A stretch of 64,000 nt of DNA from Gracilibacillus dipsosauri (GCF_003176895.1 NZ_QGTD01000020.1:158642-222641), one strand, 5' to 3'. Positions 42,165 through 51,884 are shown, counted from the first letter of the stretch. Made by a program: numbers and translations. Notes: generated by a model from the letters alone, not told the origin.

Positions 42165-44495
42165 TTAATACTCACGATTCACAAAAAAATCTAACAGCTG
42201 TCTTAAAAAATTTGTTTCATATGGTAATCTATCGATCGTTTCTACGGCTTCACAGTAGTGGTTCCACATCTCTTTCTTAGCACCGTCCATTCCTAAAATG
42301 GTTACGAATGTAGAGCTGTTGTTTTGTTGATCATTGCCGACTGGCTTACCAAGTAATTGTAAATCACCCTCTACATCCAAAAGGTCATCTTTTATTTGAA
42401 AAGCGATACCTGCATGGTAGGCAATCTTTTTAAGTGAACTTCTTTCTTCTTCCGATGCTTTTGCGAGAATGGAAGGCATGACTAAAGATGCCTCAAAGCC
42501 AATTCCCGTTTTATAAAAACACATATCATTTAACTCTTCTATTGTTAGTTCCTTTCCTTTTGCCGCTAGATCAATAGCTTGGCCTCTGCACATTTCTGCT
42601 GTTTTTTGAGCAGAATATTGAATTAATTGTAATACAGTACTAGGGTCAAAGGAATTAAGTGAGGCTTGTTCTTCATACGCTTTTTGCGTTAGAAATAAGC
42701 CTGTTAATTCAGCAATGGCTGTATTATATTTCTCGTGTAATGTTTCTCTTCCACGGCGATAGGAGGCATTATCTTGAGATGGCAAATCATCAAAGATTAA
42801 GGAAGCCGTGTGCATATATTCTAAAGAACGGATTAATGGAATAATGGAGGATGGTTGAAAATGATAAACTTGGACACCCATTAACCAAGTAACAATCGGT
42901 CTTAATCTCTTCCCTGCCCCTTCTATGCTATAATTTGCTGCATGAGAAATCGATTCTCTTGCTCCATTCCCTTCCTTGATTGGTAATAATTGATTAATTT
43001 GATTTCTTATATCCTTGATCGTTTGGAAAAAATCCGTTTTTGCTTGTTTTTGATTCCGTAGATTTTGAACAAAATGATCCCGAAGTAATTTATCAAAGAA
43101 ATCAACATTATCCGCTTTTTGGACTAAATGCTGAATGAAGCGATTAAATTCAGGCATTCGTTGTGTCAGAATCTTCATAAGTTCTGTATAAGCCTTTTCA
43201 CCCATACGAATTTTCAAACGCTTTAAACCATTTATCGCACGATTTAAAATTATTTCACACGTTTTTTGATCGGAATCATATACGCGATGAATCAAATGAT
43301 AAATTACCGTCCAATAAAGTTCAAAAGGATTTACTAAGTCTGATCTTTGCTGATAGTATTTCAAATAATAAGTATAGGAAGAAACGGCTCCACTTTTCTG
43401 ATCTTGATTAATATCTGCTAGATCATCTGCTAACTGATTATAAATTCCGTAAAAGAACATTCGTTGTTGATTTGTCTCATTGTCCTTCATTCCGATCAAG
43501 GATCGGACAATCATTCTAGAGCATGCTGATTTTAAGATAATAGGTAAATACAATTCATCATTCGTGTAATTAGGATGATCTATATCTTTATCCCGATCCA
43601 ATTCCTGGGCATGAAAAAACAGATAGCTTAACTCGAAAAAATGATGTTCATCAAGATTTGCTTGAATCATCCTTATATACTCAAAGGCTTCCTTCAATTC
43701 CTTATAAACAAATCGGACTAAATCACCGTTTTCTCCTTCCCAATTCTTTAATTCAGCTACCTTTTCTTTCGCTAGTGTTGTTCGGATCCAAGAGGAAAAT
43801 TGCTCTTCCTCTTTTTTGGACAATATATTGGCATCTAGTAAATCATCGATAAACGGATAGGTTAATCCATAGCTATAACCTAGCCTCACCGCTTGGTCTA
43901 GTCTATTTCTACGCAAGTCAGCGGAGGACTGTTCATCTAATTGATCGAGCTCCTGCAACAATACTCCTGCTATAATTTTTAGTAATTTTCGTTGTGCATT
44001 TTCTTTATCCATAGCTTCTGGAAGTTGCTTGGAGACTAATTTTAATTTTTGAATTAACCAAAAAAAAGTCGATTCTATTCCTTCCTTTTGCGCCCATCTA
44101 TAGAGAGTACTTAATCGAAAAGGCTCGTGATTACTAGTGTCTATTACATAATTCTTCACAAAATTTGTTGCACGATTTATCTTTGCTTGAATCCCATGAT
44201 CAGCTAATGAATAACCTAGATCTCGCATGTATATGTAGGAAATACTTCGATCTAAATATTCGTCTAATTTACCCGTATATTTCAGCCATTTTAAATAAGG
44301 TTGATAGTTCGTATCTTTTCTCGATTTTCTTAATAGAGAGGGGCGAATGTGAGACTGCTTCCATGCTTCTAAATCTGTCGTTAAAGTATTGACAAAGGAT
44401 TGTTCGCGAACATCTTCAAATAGCTGATTAAAATACTCTTTTGCCTTCTCTACTTTTGGTTGTATCCAAGAGTCTTTATAATGTTGGATGTCCAT
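42165..44495 (-). CDS. Large two-domain isoprenoid synthase (C-terminal polyprenyl diphosphate synthase)
   Basis: A 776-residue protein. The C-terminal half (about 480-776) is a trans-prenyl diphosphate synthase: GKRLRP (528-533), first Asp motif DDLPSQD (569-575), RRG (580-582), second Asp motif DDLLD (703-707) and GKPVGND near 716. The motif spacing and DDxxxxD form fit short-chain (FPP/GGPP) synthases. The N-terminal half (about 80-460) is not a named family to me, but has IDDLLD (216-221) and LADDLAD (355-361) about 140 residues apart, as in the C-terminal half (134). It may be a class I terpene cyclase-like domain fed by the C-terminal domain. No terpene genes lie nearby. Confidence 0.8.
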   Translation of the reverse strand: MDIQHYKDSWIQPKVEKAKEYFNQLFEDVREQSFVNTLTTDLEAWKQSHIRPSLLRKSRKDTNYQPYLKWLKYTGKLDEYLDRSISYIYMRDLGYSLADHGIQAKINRATNFVKNYVIDTSNHEPFRLSTLYRWAQKEGIESTFFWLIQKLKLVSKQLPEAMDKENAQRKLLKIIAGVLLQELDQLDEQSSADLRRNRLDQAVRLGYSYGLTYPFIDDLLDANILSKKEEEQFSSWIRTTLAKEKVAELKNWEGENGDLVRFVYKELKEAFEYIRMIQANLDEHHFFELSYLFFHAQELDRDKDIDHPNYTNDELYLPIILKSACSRMIVRSLIGMKDNETNQQRMFFYGIYNQLADDLADINQDQKSGAVSSYTYYLKYYQQRSDLVNPFELYWTVIYHLIHRVYDSDQKTCEIILNRAINGLKRLKIRMGEKAYTELMKILTQRMPEFNRFIQHLVQKADNVDFFDKLLRDHFVQNLRNQKQAKTDFFQTIKDIRNQINQLLPIKEGNGARESISHAANYSIEGAGKRLRPIVTWLMGVQVYHFQPSSIIPLIRSLEYMHTASLIFDDLPSQDNASYRRGRETLHEKYNTAIAELTGLFLTQKAYEEQASLNSFDPSTVLQLIQYSAQKTAEMCRGQAIDLAAKGKELTIEELNDMCFYKTGIGFEASLVMPSILAKASEEERSSLKKIAYHAGIAFQIKDDLLDVEGDLQLLGKPVGNDQQNNSSTFVTILGMDGAKKEMWNHYCEAVETIDRLPYETNFLRQLLDFFVNREY

Positions 44496-44650
44496 TTATC
44501 TTACCTCAATTTCCAATCAAATTTCTTTCATCATAACATTCATACGTAATAAGGGGAAAAAAAGTTTCAGAAGAAATTTTAAAAAATAGCGGCTTCGTTG
44601 TTTTTCTATCGTCATTTTTACTGGTCTAGTATTCCGGTTCTTTGTGCAAA

Positions 44651-44685
44651 AAAGGCGATCCCCAGTATGGTAGATCACCTTTTCC
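44651..44685 (-). terminator. Terminator of the TRAP transporter operon
   Basis: On the minus strand AAAAGGTGATC and GATCGCCTTTT form a stem with one mismatch, followed by TTTTTTGC. It lies directly at the end of the TRAP permease gene. Confidence 0.75.
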
Positions 44686-46683
44686 CTAAGCATTTGCATG
44701 CTGTAATTTTCCCTTTTTATCTGCTCTGGTCAGGAACTGAATAACAAATAATATGAGGAAAACTCCTAGACCAATAATATCAGAATAACCTTCTGGATAC
44801 ATGAGCATTAGGCCTGTCAGCAGTGTAATAATCCGCTCGGTCCAATGTAATTTGCGATACCAGAATCCAATCATACAAGCTCCTATGACGAGCATTCCTA
44901 GCATCGCTGAGATAAGTGCCCAGCCTATATCCAAATAACTTCCCTCAATCATTAGCAGGGTCGGATTAAGGACAAACATGTACGGTATAATGAATGCTGC
45001 AATAGCAAGTTTTGCTGCATTAAAGCCAGTTCGGATCGGTTCCCCACCAGAAATCCCAGTTGCCGCAAAAGCTGCCAATGCAACAGGAGGTGTAATATCT
45101 GCAAGGATTCCGAAGTAAAACACAAACATATGTGCTGCTAATACAGGAATAGCTACTTCTAAACTATCATTTAAAGCAAGAATTGCCGGTAAAGCAATAG
45201 TAGATGTAATAATATAATTGGCTGTTGTTGGTGAACCCATTCCGAGAATAATAGATGCAATCATTGTAAAGAACAGGGTAAGTAATAGCTGGGATTCTGT
45301 TGAAAAAGAGATAGAACCTGCAATATCTACTAGACCATTTCCTAATTTCAACCCTAGACCCGTCTTTGTGACTACCCCAACAATAATACCTGCACAAGCA
45401 GTTGCTGCTGCTACACCTAATGCTGTTCTCGCGCCTTGCCGCAATGCCTCAACAAACTTTCGTGGTGTAATTCTCGTGTCTTTTCTAAACAGGCTGACAA
45501 TAATGGTAGCTAAAATACCATATAATGCTGCTCTTTCTACACTCATTCCTTGAAATAGGAACAAAACAATAGCAAGGATTGGTAATAAAAGATGAATCTT
45601 TTTAAACACTTCTTTCTTTTTTGGCAATTCCTCATCTTTTAAACCATGTAACCCTGTTCGTTTTGCTTCAAGGTGTGTCATAATCCAAATCCCAGCAAAA
45701 TATAAAATTGCTGGGATAATTGCTGCTTTCGCAATATTCCAATAGCTTTCACCAGCAAATTCAATCATCAAAAATGCTGCAGCACCCATAATCGGGGGCA
45801 TAATCTGCCCACCAGTGGATGATGCTGCTTCTACTGCACCTGCAAAGTTTTTACGGTATCCTAATTTTTTCATCATTGGAATCGTATAGGATCCTGTTGT
45901 TACGGTGTTCGCAACAGAGCTTCCCGAGATAGTACCATTAAGGGCACTTGAAAAAATAGCTACCTTTGCCGGTCCACCAGTTCGTTTGCCTGCTATAGCA
46001 ATCGCTAAATCATTAAAATATTGTCCCACTCCTGTTTGAACGAGAAAGGCGCCAAATAATAGAAATAAGAAAATGTAAGTAGAAGACACTTGTAGTGGTG
46101 TCCCTAAAATTCCTTCTGTTGTAAAAAACATCGACTCGATTAATTGATCTAAACTAAGCCCTCGATGTATGAGCATGCCAGGCATTTGAGGACCAAATAA
46201 TGCATACAATAGAAATAGCATGGAGATAATCGTGATTGGTAGGCCTACAGCCCGTCTCGCTGCTTCTAAAACCAAGAGAGTGGCAATACCTCCAATTATC
46301 ATTTGTACTTGGTTGATACCTCCAATTTGCTGAACGAGAGTGTCATAGTAAACTGGCCAATAAGCACAAACGACAATGGCAAGTAACGCTAACAGGTAAT
46401 CATACCAAGGTATTTGATCCTTTTTCTTTTTTCGGATTGCAGGAAACAGGAGAAAAATTAAAACTAGGGCAAAACCAAGGTGAACAGTTCGTTGGAGATA
46501 AGCTGTATATTGTCCAAAAACACCTGTATATATTTGAAACAAGGAAAAAGCAATCAGGATAACAAAAACGGCCTTTGCCATGATTCCTTTTAAATTCCTA
46601 GTATTTGATTCGGCATCATATTTTTCGAGTAATTTTCGTTGCTCTTCTTCCGTTACTTTATTGACTTGTTTTTCTTCACTCAT
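44686..46683 (-). CDS. TRAP transporter fused 4TM/12TM permease (TAXI type)
   Basis: A 665-residue integral membrane protein combining DctQ-like and DctM-like parts. Residues about 40-190 are the small-subunit-like helices; the large part has the GPAKVAIFSSALNGTISGSSVANTVTTG segment near 235 and GMGSPTTANYIITSTIALPA near 470 that form the helical-hairpin transport sites. The C-terminal region is the family's extension. It overlaps the DUF1850 gene by 8 bases. With the TAXI binding protein it should import an organic acid using the sodium gradient. Substrate unknown (glutamate or C4-acid types are known in the family). Confidence 0.93.
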   Translation of the reverse strand: MSEEKQVNKVTEEEQRKLLEKYDAESNTRNLKGIMAKAVFVILIAFSLFQIYTGVFGQYTAYLQRTVHLGFALVLIFLLFPAIRKKKKDQIPWYDYLLALLAIVVCAYWPVYYDTLVQQIGGINQVQMIIGGIATLLVLEAARRAVGLPITIISMLFLLYALFGPQMPGMLIHRGLSLDQLIESMFFTTEGILGTPLQVSSTYIFLFLLFGAFLVQTGVGQYFNDLAIAIAGKRTGGPAKVAIFSSALNGTISGSSVANTVTTGSYTIPMMKKLGYRKNFAGAVEAASSTGGQIMPPIMGAAAFLMIEFAGESYWNIAKAAIIPAILYFAGIWIMTHLEAKRTGLHGLKDEELPKKKEVFKKIHLLLPILAIVLFLFQGMSVERAALYGILATIIVSLFRKDTRITPRKFVEALRQGARTALGVAAATACAGIIVGVVTKTGLGLKLGNGLVDIAGSISFSTESQLLLTLFFTMIASIILGMGSPTTANYIITSTIALPAILALNDSLEVAIPVLAAHMFVFYFGILADITPPVALAAFAATGISGGEPIRTGFNAAKLAIAAFIIPYMFVLNPTLLMIEGSYLDIGWALISAMLGMLVIGACMIGFWYRKLHWTERIITLLTGLMLMYPEGYSDIIGLGVFLILFVIQFLTRADKKGKLQHANA

Positions 46684-47218
46684 GAATTCTCACTCCTTTC
46701 CAATATTCCCACAAGGTAAGTTTCTCTACCTCTATATGAAACCAAGCACCTGGTTTAAAATATTGATTGAACCAGATCATATGACCATCATCTGGCTCTC
46801 CTGCAGTACCCCAGACAAGACGATTTTCTGAAACAGTTTTTCCATTTCGAATATTCATAGATGGAAAATAATTGTTTAGATTTTTAATATGATACTTCCC
46901 ATCTTCATAGACAAATTCTTCTCCTTCTTGTGCATTTGAGGGCATGCCAATACCAAAATGCTCATAAATGATTTCAAATTGCTCCATTCCTAAGTCGTCT
47001 GTAATTTTATATTTTTCGACAACGTCTGTAAGATGAATCGAGTGGGTAAAAATAATCTGAAAAACTTCACCTTTTTCAATTGGCAAAAATGCATTCATTT
47101 GTTCTGTATTTTCTTTATAGAAAACCAATGCTGTTATAAAAGGAAGCTTAAAAGTTACGGTAACAAGTGCAGCACAAAGAACGAAAATGATGCTAGAGGC
47201 AAATAGTTTACGTTTCAT
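46676..47218 (-). CDS. DUF1850 domain protein
   Basis: A 180-residue protein with an N-terminal signal-anchor (residues about 7-27) and an extracytoplasmic DUF1850 domain, including FTHSIHLTDVVEKYKI and VWGTAGEPDDGHMIWFNQYFKPG. DUF1850 genes nearly always lie between TAXI binding protein and TRAP permease genes, as here. An accessory role in that transporter is inferred from context. It overlaps the permease gene by 8 bases. Confidence 0.87.
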   Translation of the reverse strand: MKRKLFASSIIFVLCAALVTVTFKLPFITALVFYKENTEQMNAFLPIEKGEVFQIIFTHSIHLTDVVEKYKITDDLGMEQFEIIYEHFGIGMPSNAQEGEEFVYEDGKYHIKNLNNYFPSMNIRNGKTVSENRLVWGTAGEPDDGHMIWFNQYFKPGAWFHIEVEKLTLWEYWKGVRIHE

Positions 47219-47254
47219 TTAATAGTCACCCGTATTTATAATTGAATAAAGACA

Positions 47255-47297
47255 GAAAAGCCGCCTGCCATTTTAAAAAAACAGTAGGCAGCCGGCT
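47255..47297 (-). terminator. Intra-operon hairpin after the TAXI binding protein gene
   Basis: AGCCGGCTGCC and GGCAGGCGGCT (minus strand) pair over 11 positions with one mismatch, followed by TTTTCTGTC. It likely gives more binding protein than permease by partial termination or mRNA protection. Confidence 0.7.
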
Positions 47298-47326
47298 AAG
47301 TAGTTCATTTATAGCATCGATGCCAC

Positions 47327-48343
47327 TTATTCCGCACTAATACCTTTTTCATCGAAATATTTTTGTGCTCCTGGGTGTACTTCAATGCCAATTCCATCTA
47401 GAGCAGTTTCAAGTGAAATGAGAGATGCCTTATCATGTGCCATACTGTCTGCATTTTCATAGATAGCTTTAGTAATTTCATAAACAGTGTCTTCTGGAAC
47501 ATCGTCAGTAACTGCAAGCATTGCTAGAACTGCAACGGTGTTGACATCCTCCTCTAGTCCATACGTGCCTTTCTTTACCGTATCTTTTGCATAGAATGGA
47601 TATTTTTCTACTAGATCATTAATTTTTTCCTCTGCAATTGGAATAATCGAAACATCGACTGTTGCCCCTAATCCTTCGACCGCTCCTGTCGGTGTACCTG
47701 CAGTAATAAAAGCTGCATCAATATTACCATCCTGGATTCCACCAGTGGATTCACCAAAATCTAAATTTTGTGCATCAATATCGTCGATGGTCATCCCGTG
47801 TATTTCTAAAATTTGTTCTGCATTTATATACGTACCAGAGCCAGGTGCCCCGACAGATACTTTTTTACCAGCTAAGTCTTCCACTGAACTTATTCCAGAG
47901 TCTTTTGTTGTTACGATTTGGATCGTTTCTGGATAGAGTGATCCGATGGCTTGCACGTTTTCTACTTTGTTTCCTTCAAATGCATTGACACCATTTACTG
48001 CATTATCGATCACATCTGTTTGAACAAAAGCTAATTCTGCCTCCCCCTCTTGCAATGCGATCACATTGTCTGCCGAAGCATTTGAGGATAAAGCATCTGT
48101 TTGTATACCTGTAGCATCCGTAATCGTAGACGCCATTTCCCCGCCCAGAGGATAGTAAGTACCACTTGTTCCCCCAGTAAGAATACTTAAGAAATCAGGT
48201 GCTTCTTCTGTAGCTTCTCCACCATCACCTGAATTTGAATCCGCATCTCCTTCTACTTCTGAATCATCACTTCCACACGCTACAAGAAATAATGATATGG
48301 CAAGTAGTGAAATAAGCATAAATAGTAAGCGCTTTAATTCCAT
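47327..48343 (-). CDS. TAXI family TRAP transporter solute-binding lipoprotein
   Basis: A 338-residue binding protein with lipobox LVAC (Cys 23 from the ATG at 48343), an acidic linker and the TAXI family's SILTGGTSGTYYPLGGEMA and KKVSVGAPGSGTYINAEQIL blocks. It delivers the substrate to the fused TRAP permease. I take the ATG at 48343 as start, since a GGGGGG ribosome binding site precedes it; the ATG at 48361 precedes that site itself. First gene of the operon. Confidence 0.92.
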   Translation of the reverse strand: MELKRLLFMLISLLAISLFLVACGSDDSEVEGDADSNSGDGGEATEEAPDFLSILTGGTSGTYYPLGGEMASTITDATGIQTDALSSNASADNVIALQEGEAELAFVQTDVIDNAVNGVNAFEGNKVENVQAIGSLYPETIQIVTTKDSGISSVEDLAGKKVSVGAPGSGTYINAEQILEIHGMTIDDIDAQNLDFGESTGGIQDGNIDAAFITAGTPTGAVEGLGATVDVSIIPIAEEKINDLVEKYPFYAKDTVKKGTYGLEEDVNTVAVLAMLAVTDDVPEDTVYEITKAIYENADSMAHDKASLISLETALDGIGIEVHPGAQKYFDEKGISAE

Positions 48344-48361
48344 AAAAATACATCCCCCCAT

Positions 48362-48611
48362 TTAATTATAAGTATGTGTATAATACTATGAATTTATTAA
48401 TATTGTCAAATAATTCTATATCACTTAAATACTGCTAATATCACGTTCTATATTTACAATTTATCATATAATTTATCATATTCCATCCTATTGTTAGAAA
48501 TGCTAACGAAATTTATGAGCAATATCATCCTATTACTATATTTATATCGACAATAGGTTATCGATGAGAAGAAGAGGAAGATTGGCATATAAGCGATCTT
48601 CCCCCTTCCTT
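48362..48611. other. Intergenic region with fabH hairpin
   Basis: About 250 AT-rich bases between the TAXI gene promoter and the end of fabH, both on the minus strand. A 9-bp stem, GGAAGATTG (48576-48584) with CGATCTTCC (48594-48602), is the probable fabH terminator, with only a weak U-rich tail. The rest contains repeated TTTATCATA words but no open frame. Confidence 0.6.
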
Positions 48612-49598
48612 CTACATATCCATATTCCAGTTAATAAGTAGCCCTGCCTGTGTCAATCCCCCACCAAATCCATATAATAAGATTTTATCATTATGCTTAA
48701 TTTTCTGATCACGTACTCCATTATCTAATGCCAGCGGTATCGTAGCTGACGATGTATTTCCATATTGAGTAAGACTATATAATGTGTGATTTATCGAAAA
48801 GCCACTCTTCTCACAAATAGATTCAATCATTCTTAGATTAGCACTATGAGGAATAAACCAATCAACATCCCTAAGTTGGAATGATTTTTTTTCTAATAGC
48901 GTGTTCATTCCTTTTGGGACGGTTTTAACTGCCCATTTATAAACCTCTCGTCCGTTCTGAACAATAAAATCGTTATTCTTAATTTCCAAGCCGTTCAATT
49001 GTGTGGATAGTGAACTACAATATAAATGCTGTCCACCTTCTCCTTCTGACGATAAATGTGCAGAAAGAAAACTAGGCTTTTTCTCATCATACTCTACTAG
49101 TACAGCCCCTGCTCCATCACCAAATAATACACAAGTTGTACGATCGGTAAAATCCGTTATCTTTGATAAAGTTTCTGCACCAATGACGAGAACTTTTTTA
49201 TGTAATCCTGAGGTGATTAATCCATTAGCAAGATGAAGGCCATAGGTAAAGCCTGCACATGCTGCATTTACATCTATCGCTCCAGTGTTCCTAATTCCAA
49301 GTCTTGCTTGTAAATTGGAAGCTACACTAGGGGTACGATAATCCGGTGTAATGGTGGAGACAATGATAAGGTCCACATCCTCTAAGTCTTTTCCATAGCG
49401 CTCTATTAGATCCTGTACTGCTTTATAGCTAAGATCACTAGTATGTTCTGTTTCCTCGGCAATCCTCCTTTCCTTAATTCCAGAGCGTTGCACAATCCAC
49501 TCATCACTAGTTTCTACAATCTTTTCTAAATCAAAATTAGTTAGAATCTTCTCAGGGACATAAGTACCAATTGCGGTAATCCTTGCTTTAGAATCCAT
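48612..49598 (-). CDS. fabH: 3-oxoacyl-ACP synthase III (FabH, second-copy type)
   Basis: A 328-residue initiating condensing enzyme of fatty acid synthesis. The catalytic triad is visible: Cys in VNAACAGFTYGL, His in WFIPHSANLRMI and Asn in YGNTSSATIP. The start ATG at 49598 has a GGGAGG site; the frame to 49631 adds an untypical leader. It stands alone and is not followed by fabF, like the second FabH (YhfB) of B. subtilis. In this group FabH favours branched-chain acyl-CoA primers; that preference is inferred. Confidence 0.94.
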   Translation of the reverse strand: MDSKARITAIGTYVPEKILTNFDLEKIVETSDEWIVQRSGIKERRIAEETEHTSDLSYKAVQDLIERYGKDLEDVDLIIVSTITPDYRTPSVASNLQARLGIRNTGAIDVNAACAGFTYGLHLANGLITSGLHKKVLVIGAETLSKITDFTDRTTCVLFGDGAGAVLVEYDEKKPSFLSAHLSSEGEGGQHLYCSSLSTQLNGLEIKNNDFIVQNGREVYKWAVKTVPKGMNTLLEKKSFQLRDVDWFIPHSANLRMIESICEKSGFSINHTLYSLTQYGNTSSATIPLALDNGVRDQKIKHNDKILLYGFGGGLTQAGLLINWNMDM

Positions 49599-49801
49599 GC
49601 TCCATTCCTCCCTTATAAAAGTGATTTTCATTTAAACTCTCTTATATTTTAACACTAGATATTAATACTTGGTACTAATTTATGATTAAAAAGGAAATTT
49701 TACTACCAAAAGTATCTATTATTTCTAAAGGGTTCACTTAATAACCATAATATTTTAAAATAATAAGTAGTAAATCTATCAAACACTTAGGAGGAAAAGG
49801 G

Positions 49802-50416
49802 ATGTTTAAAAAAATCGCAAGTGATGCACTAGGGTTAAGTGATATTGGAAAGATTATTCAACCAGAGGATTTTGACAAAACAGAATCCGATGATTATGTT
49901 CTGCATGAGGATGGAGAGAAGATTCATTTTTTAATTAAATCGAAATCAGATGAATATTGCTTCACTAATCGTGCTCTTATTCACTTAGATGGAGAAAAGG
50001 CAACAAGTAGTAAGCGTAATATATACAGATATGACTATTATCGCCATCCTATTAAAAATGTATCTGTAGAAACAGCAGGTACAGTAGACTTAGATTTGGA
50101 GATTAAATTTTCCTTAGGTGGAAAAGCTATATCGGTTGATATCGATAAAAAAGAAGGGGAAGCCATCGCAGATTTATATAAATCCTTAGTCGCGATTTCC
50201 CATATACAAGATGAAAATGAACGAAAAAAGGAATTTGCACAAAATAGTTTAAACGTTTCTCAATCATTATTTACGGACAATCGTTTCCATGATGGGACCA
50301 TTTCAACAGAATTTGAAAAAGCAACTAAATTTGCTTTTGACTGGTTCAATACGACTTATGATGAAAACACACAAAAGGATTTTAGCGAAGTTTTTAATAA
50401 ATATATCCAAAATTAA
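49802..50416 (+). CDS. Bacterial PH-domain protein (YvbH-like)
   Basis: A 204-residue protein. Residues about 5-125 are a bacterial Pleckstrin homology domain (bPH_1, PF08000): HFLIKSKSDEYCFTNRALIHLDGE and NIYRYDYYRHPIKNVSVETAG are typical. The C-terminal part with ALVDN-like SQSLFTDNRFHDGTISTEFEK is the YvbH oligomerisation region. There is no signal peptide or membrane segment. The function of these proteins in bacteria is unknown. Start ATG follows AGGAGG; the gene stands alone. Confidence 0.85.
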   Translation: MFKKIASDALGLSDIGKIIQPEDFDKTESDDYVLHEDGEKIHFLIKSKSDEYCFTNRALIHLDGEKATSSKRNIYRYDYYRHPIKNVSVETAGTVDLDLEIKFSLGGKAISVDIDKKEGEAIADLYKSLVAISHIQDENERKKEFAQNSLNVSQSLFTDNRFHDGTISTEFEKATKFAFDWFNTTYDENTQKDFSEVFNKYIQN

Positions 50417-50431
50417 TCTCCAGCCATTGAA

Positions 50432-50473
50432 CCTTGGCTGAAATGCAAAAGATGCATTCAGCCCTAGGTTCTC
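50432..50473 (+). terminator. Stem-loop after the PH-domain gene
   Basis: GGCTGA and ATGCA pair with TGCAT and TCAGCC around AAAGA, with one bulge. An outer AACC/GGTT extends the stem. No U tract follows, so terminator strength is uncertain. Confidence 0.6.
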
Positions 50474-50494
50474 ATTGCCTAAGTAAAATTATCG

Positions 50495-51160
50495 TTAATA
50501 TGGATAACTAATTCCTTTCTCCTTTAACTCTAACTGTCTCTTAAAGCAAAATTGAATAATTTTTCTTCGGTCTTTCTCCTCAATATCGGTAAATTGAATC
50601 GCCGTTTTTTTTATTTTAATATTGCTATTTTGGGCTACTACTCTTACGATCTTTGCTAAGAAAGAAACCTCGTATTTTTCTGTACGAAAAGGAAGTTCTA
50701 AGATTCCTGCTACTCGATCACCTTTCTTAAAAGAACAAGTTTTATCATAAAAGGAAAGTCCACCAGCACTTACATCAATAGTATAGAAGGTAGAGTTTTC
50801 CCCATCTTGTACGATTTGCATGTCAATATTGGCTGGAACGCGAAAATTCTGCCTTAATTGGATTTTTTCGATATCTGCTTCACTCGGTCTTTTTAAAAGT
50901 AGTAGTGGAATTTTGTCTTCTGTTTTACCGTTGATTTCCGAAGTGAATTGAAAGCGGCTATTTTGATGAATCAAATCTATCTTTAGCTTCGTACCAGGGT
51001 GAAATATGACGGGATCCCATTCTTTTTCTAGGGATAATGGAAACTCAATTATTAAAGTTTCCTCTTGGATATCCGCAATCCTTGATAAGAATAATTGTGA
51101 TTGATTATTTTGTCTAATGGTAATGTTAAGTATTTGGTTAATATGAAGTATTGCCACCAT
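50495..51160 (-). CDS. PilZ-domain cyclic-di-GMP receptor (YpfA/YcgR-like)
   Basis: A 221-residue protein with an N-terminal YcgR-N-like barrel (about 1-95) and a C-terminal PilZ domain (about 100-215). The c-di-GMP binding motifs are present: RQNFR (RxxxR) near 100 and DVSAGG (DxSxxG) near 128. In B. subtilis the homologous YpfA/DgrA slows the flagellar motor when c-di-GMP is high. It stands alone on the minus strand. The identity is good and motor control is inferred. Confidence 0.88.
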   Translation of the reverse strand: MVAILHINQILNITIRQNNQSQLFLSRIADIQEETLIIEFPLSLEKEWDPVIFHPGTKLKIDLIHQNSRFQFTSEINGKTEDKIPLLLLKRPSEADIEKIQLRQNFRVPANIDMQIVQDGENSTFYTIDVSAGGLSFYDKTCSFKKGDRVAGILELPFRTEKYEVSFLAKIVRVVAQNSNIKIKKTAIQFTDIEEKDRRKIIQFCFKRQLELKEKGISYPY

Positions 51161-51293
51161 AATTTCCTCCCGAACCTATGATCACGATTAAATCATAGTG
51201 AAACTTTTTATCTAGTAATAATATACTATAAAAAGGACGATTAGGGAAGTTTAATATTAGTTGTTTCTCTCTATGAAGGCCAAAATATTTATT

Positions 51294-51884
51294 TTATAGT
51301 TTTTCAAATCCTTTTATCATCAAAAATAAATTTTCCATTACTTCTTCTGTTCTACTCTCCACGCCTTCTTGATTTTCTGCAATCCATAATATGGCTTCAT
51401 TCATTGCACCAGAGAGACAATGTGTCATGGCATCGATGGATACAGGCATTAACAATTGATGGTCTTTCATTTTTAACAATTGTTCCTTTAGCGATTTCAT
51501 GGAATACTTTTCATCCATTAAGCGGAAGGTATCCCAGCCTAGCACGGCTGGCCCATCTATTAATAATATTCTTTGATTTTGGGATTTAACGGAAGAAGTG
51601 ATAAACGCTCGACAGCCAAGCAAAAGCTGCTCCCACATATCAGAGCTTTTTGCCGCTTCTTCTTCCACCTTTTCTCCAACTTCTCGTTGAACAGCTTCAA
51701 ATACGGCAAGAAACAGCCCGTGTTTATTTTTAAAATGGTGATATAATGCTCCACGTGTCAAACCTGCTTCTTTAACTATCTCTTCTAATGCTACGTTCGC
51801 GTAGCCCTTTTCAGTGAAGAGGCTTCTCGCAATCTTCAGCAATTCTTGAATCGTTAATTCTGTATCTTCTTTGGTTTTCCTCAT
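51294..51884 (-). CDS. TetR/AcrR family transcriptional regulator
   Basis: A 196-residue regulator with the TetR helix-turn-helix LLKIARSLFTEKGYANVALEEIV and LTRGALYHHFKNKHGLFLAVF. The C-terminal helical domain resembles YxaF/AcrR-type ligand pockets. It is the last gene of a three-gene set (VOC, AlkD-like, TetR) on the minus strand, 13 bases after the AlkD-like gene. The inducer and targets are unknown. Confidence 0.9.
   Translation of the reverse strand: MRKTKEDTELTIQELLKIARSLFTEKGYANVALEEIVKEAGLTRGALYHHFKNKHGLFLAVFEAVQREVGEKVEEEAAKSSDMWEQLLLGCRAFITSSVKSQNQRILLIDGPAVLGWDTFRLMDEKYSMKSLKEQLLKMKDHQLLMPVSIDAMTHCLSGAMNEAILWIAENQEGVESRTEEVMENLFLMIKGFEKL

Noticed and set aside
44517..44699. 60-residue minus-strand ORF
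   Set aside because: It overlaps the TRAP gene terminator, has no ribosome binding site and no recognisable family.
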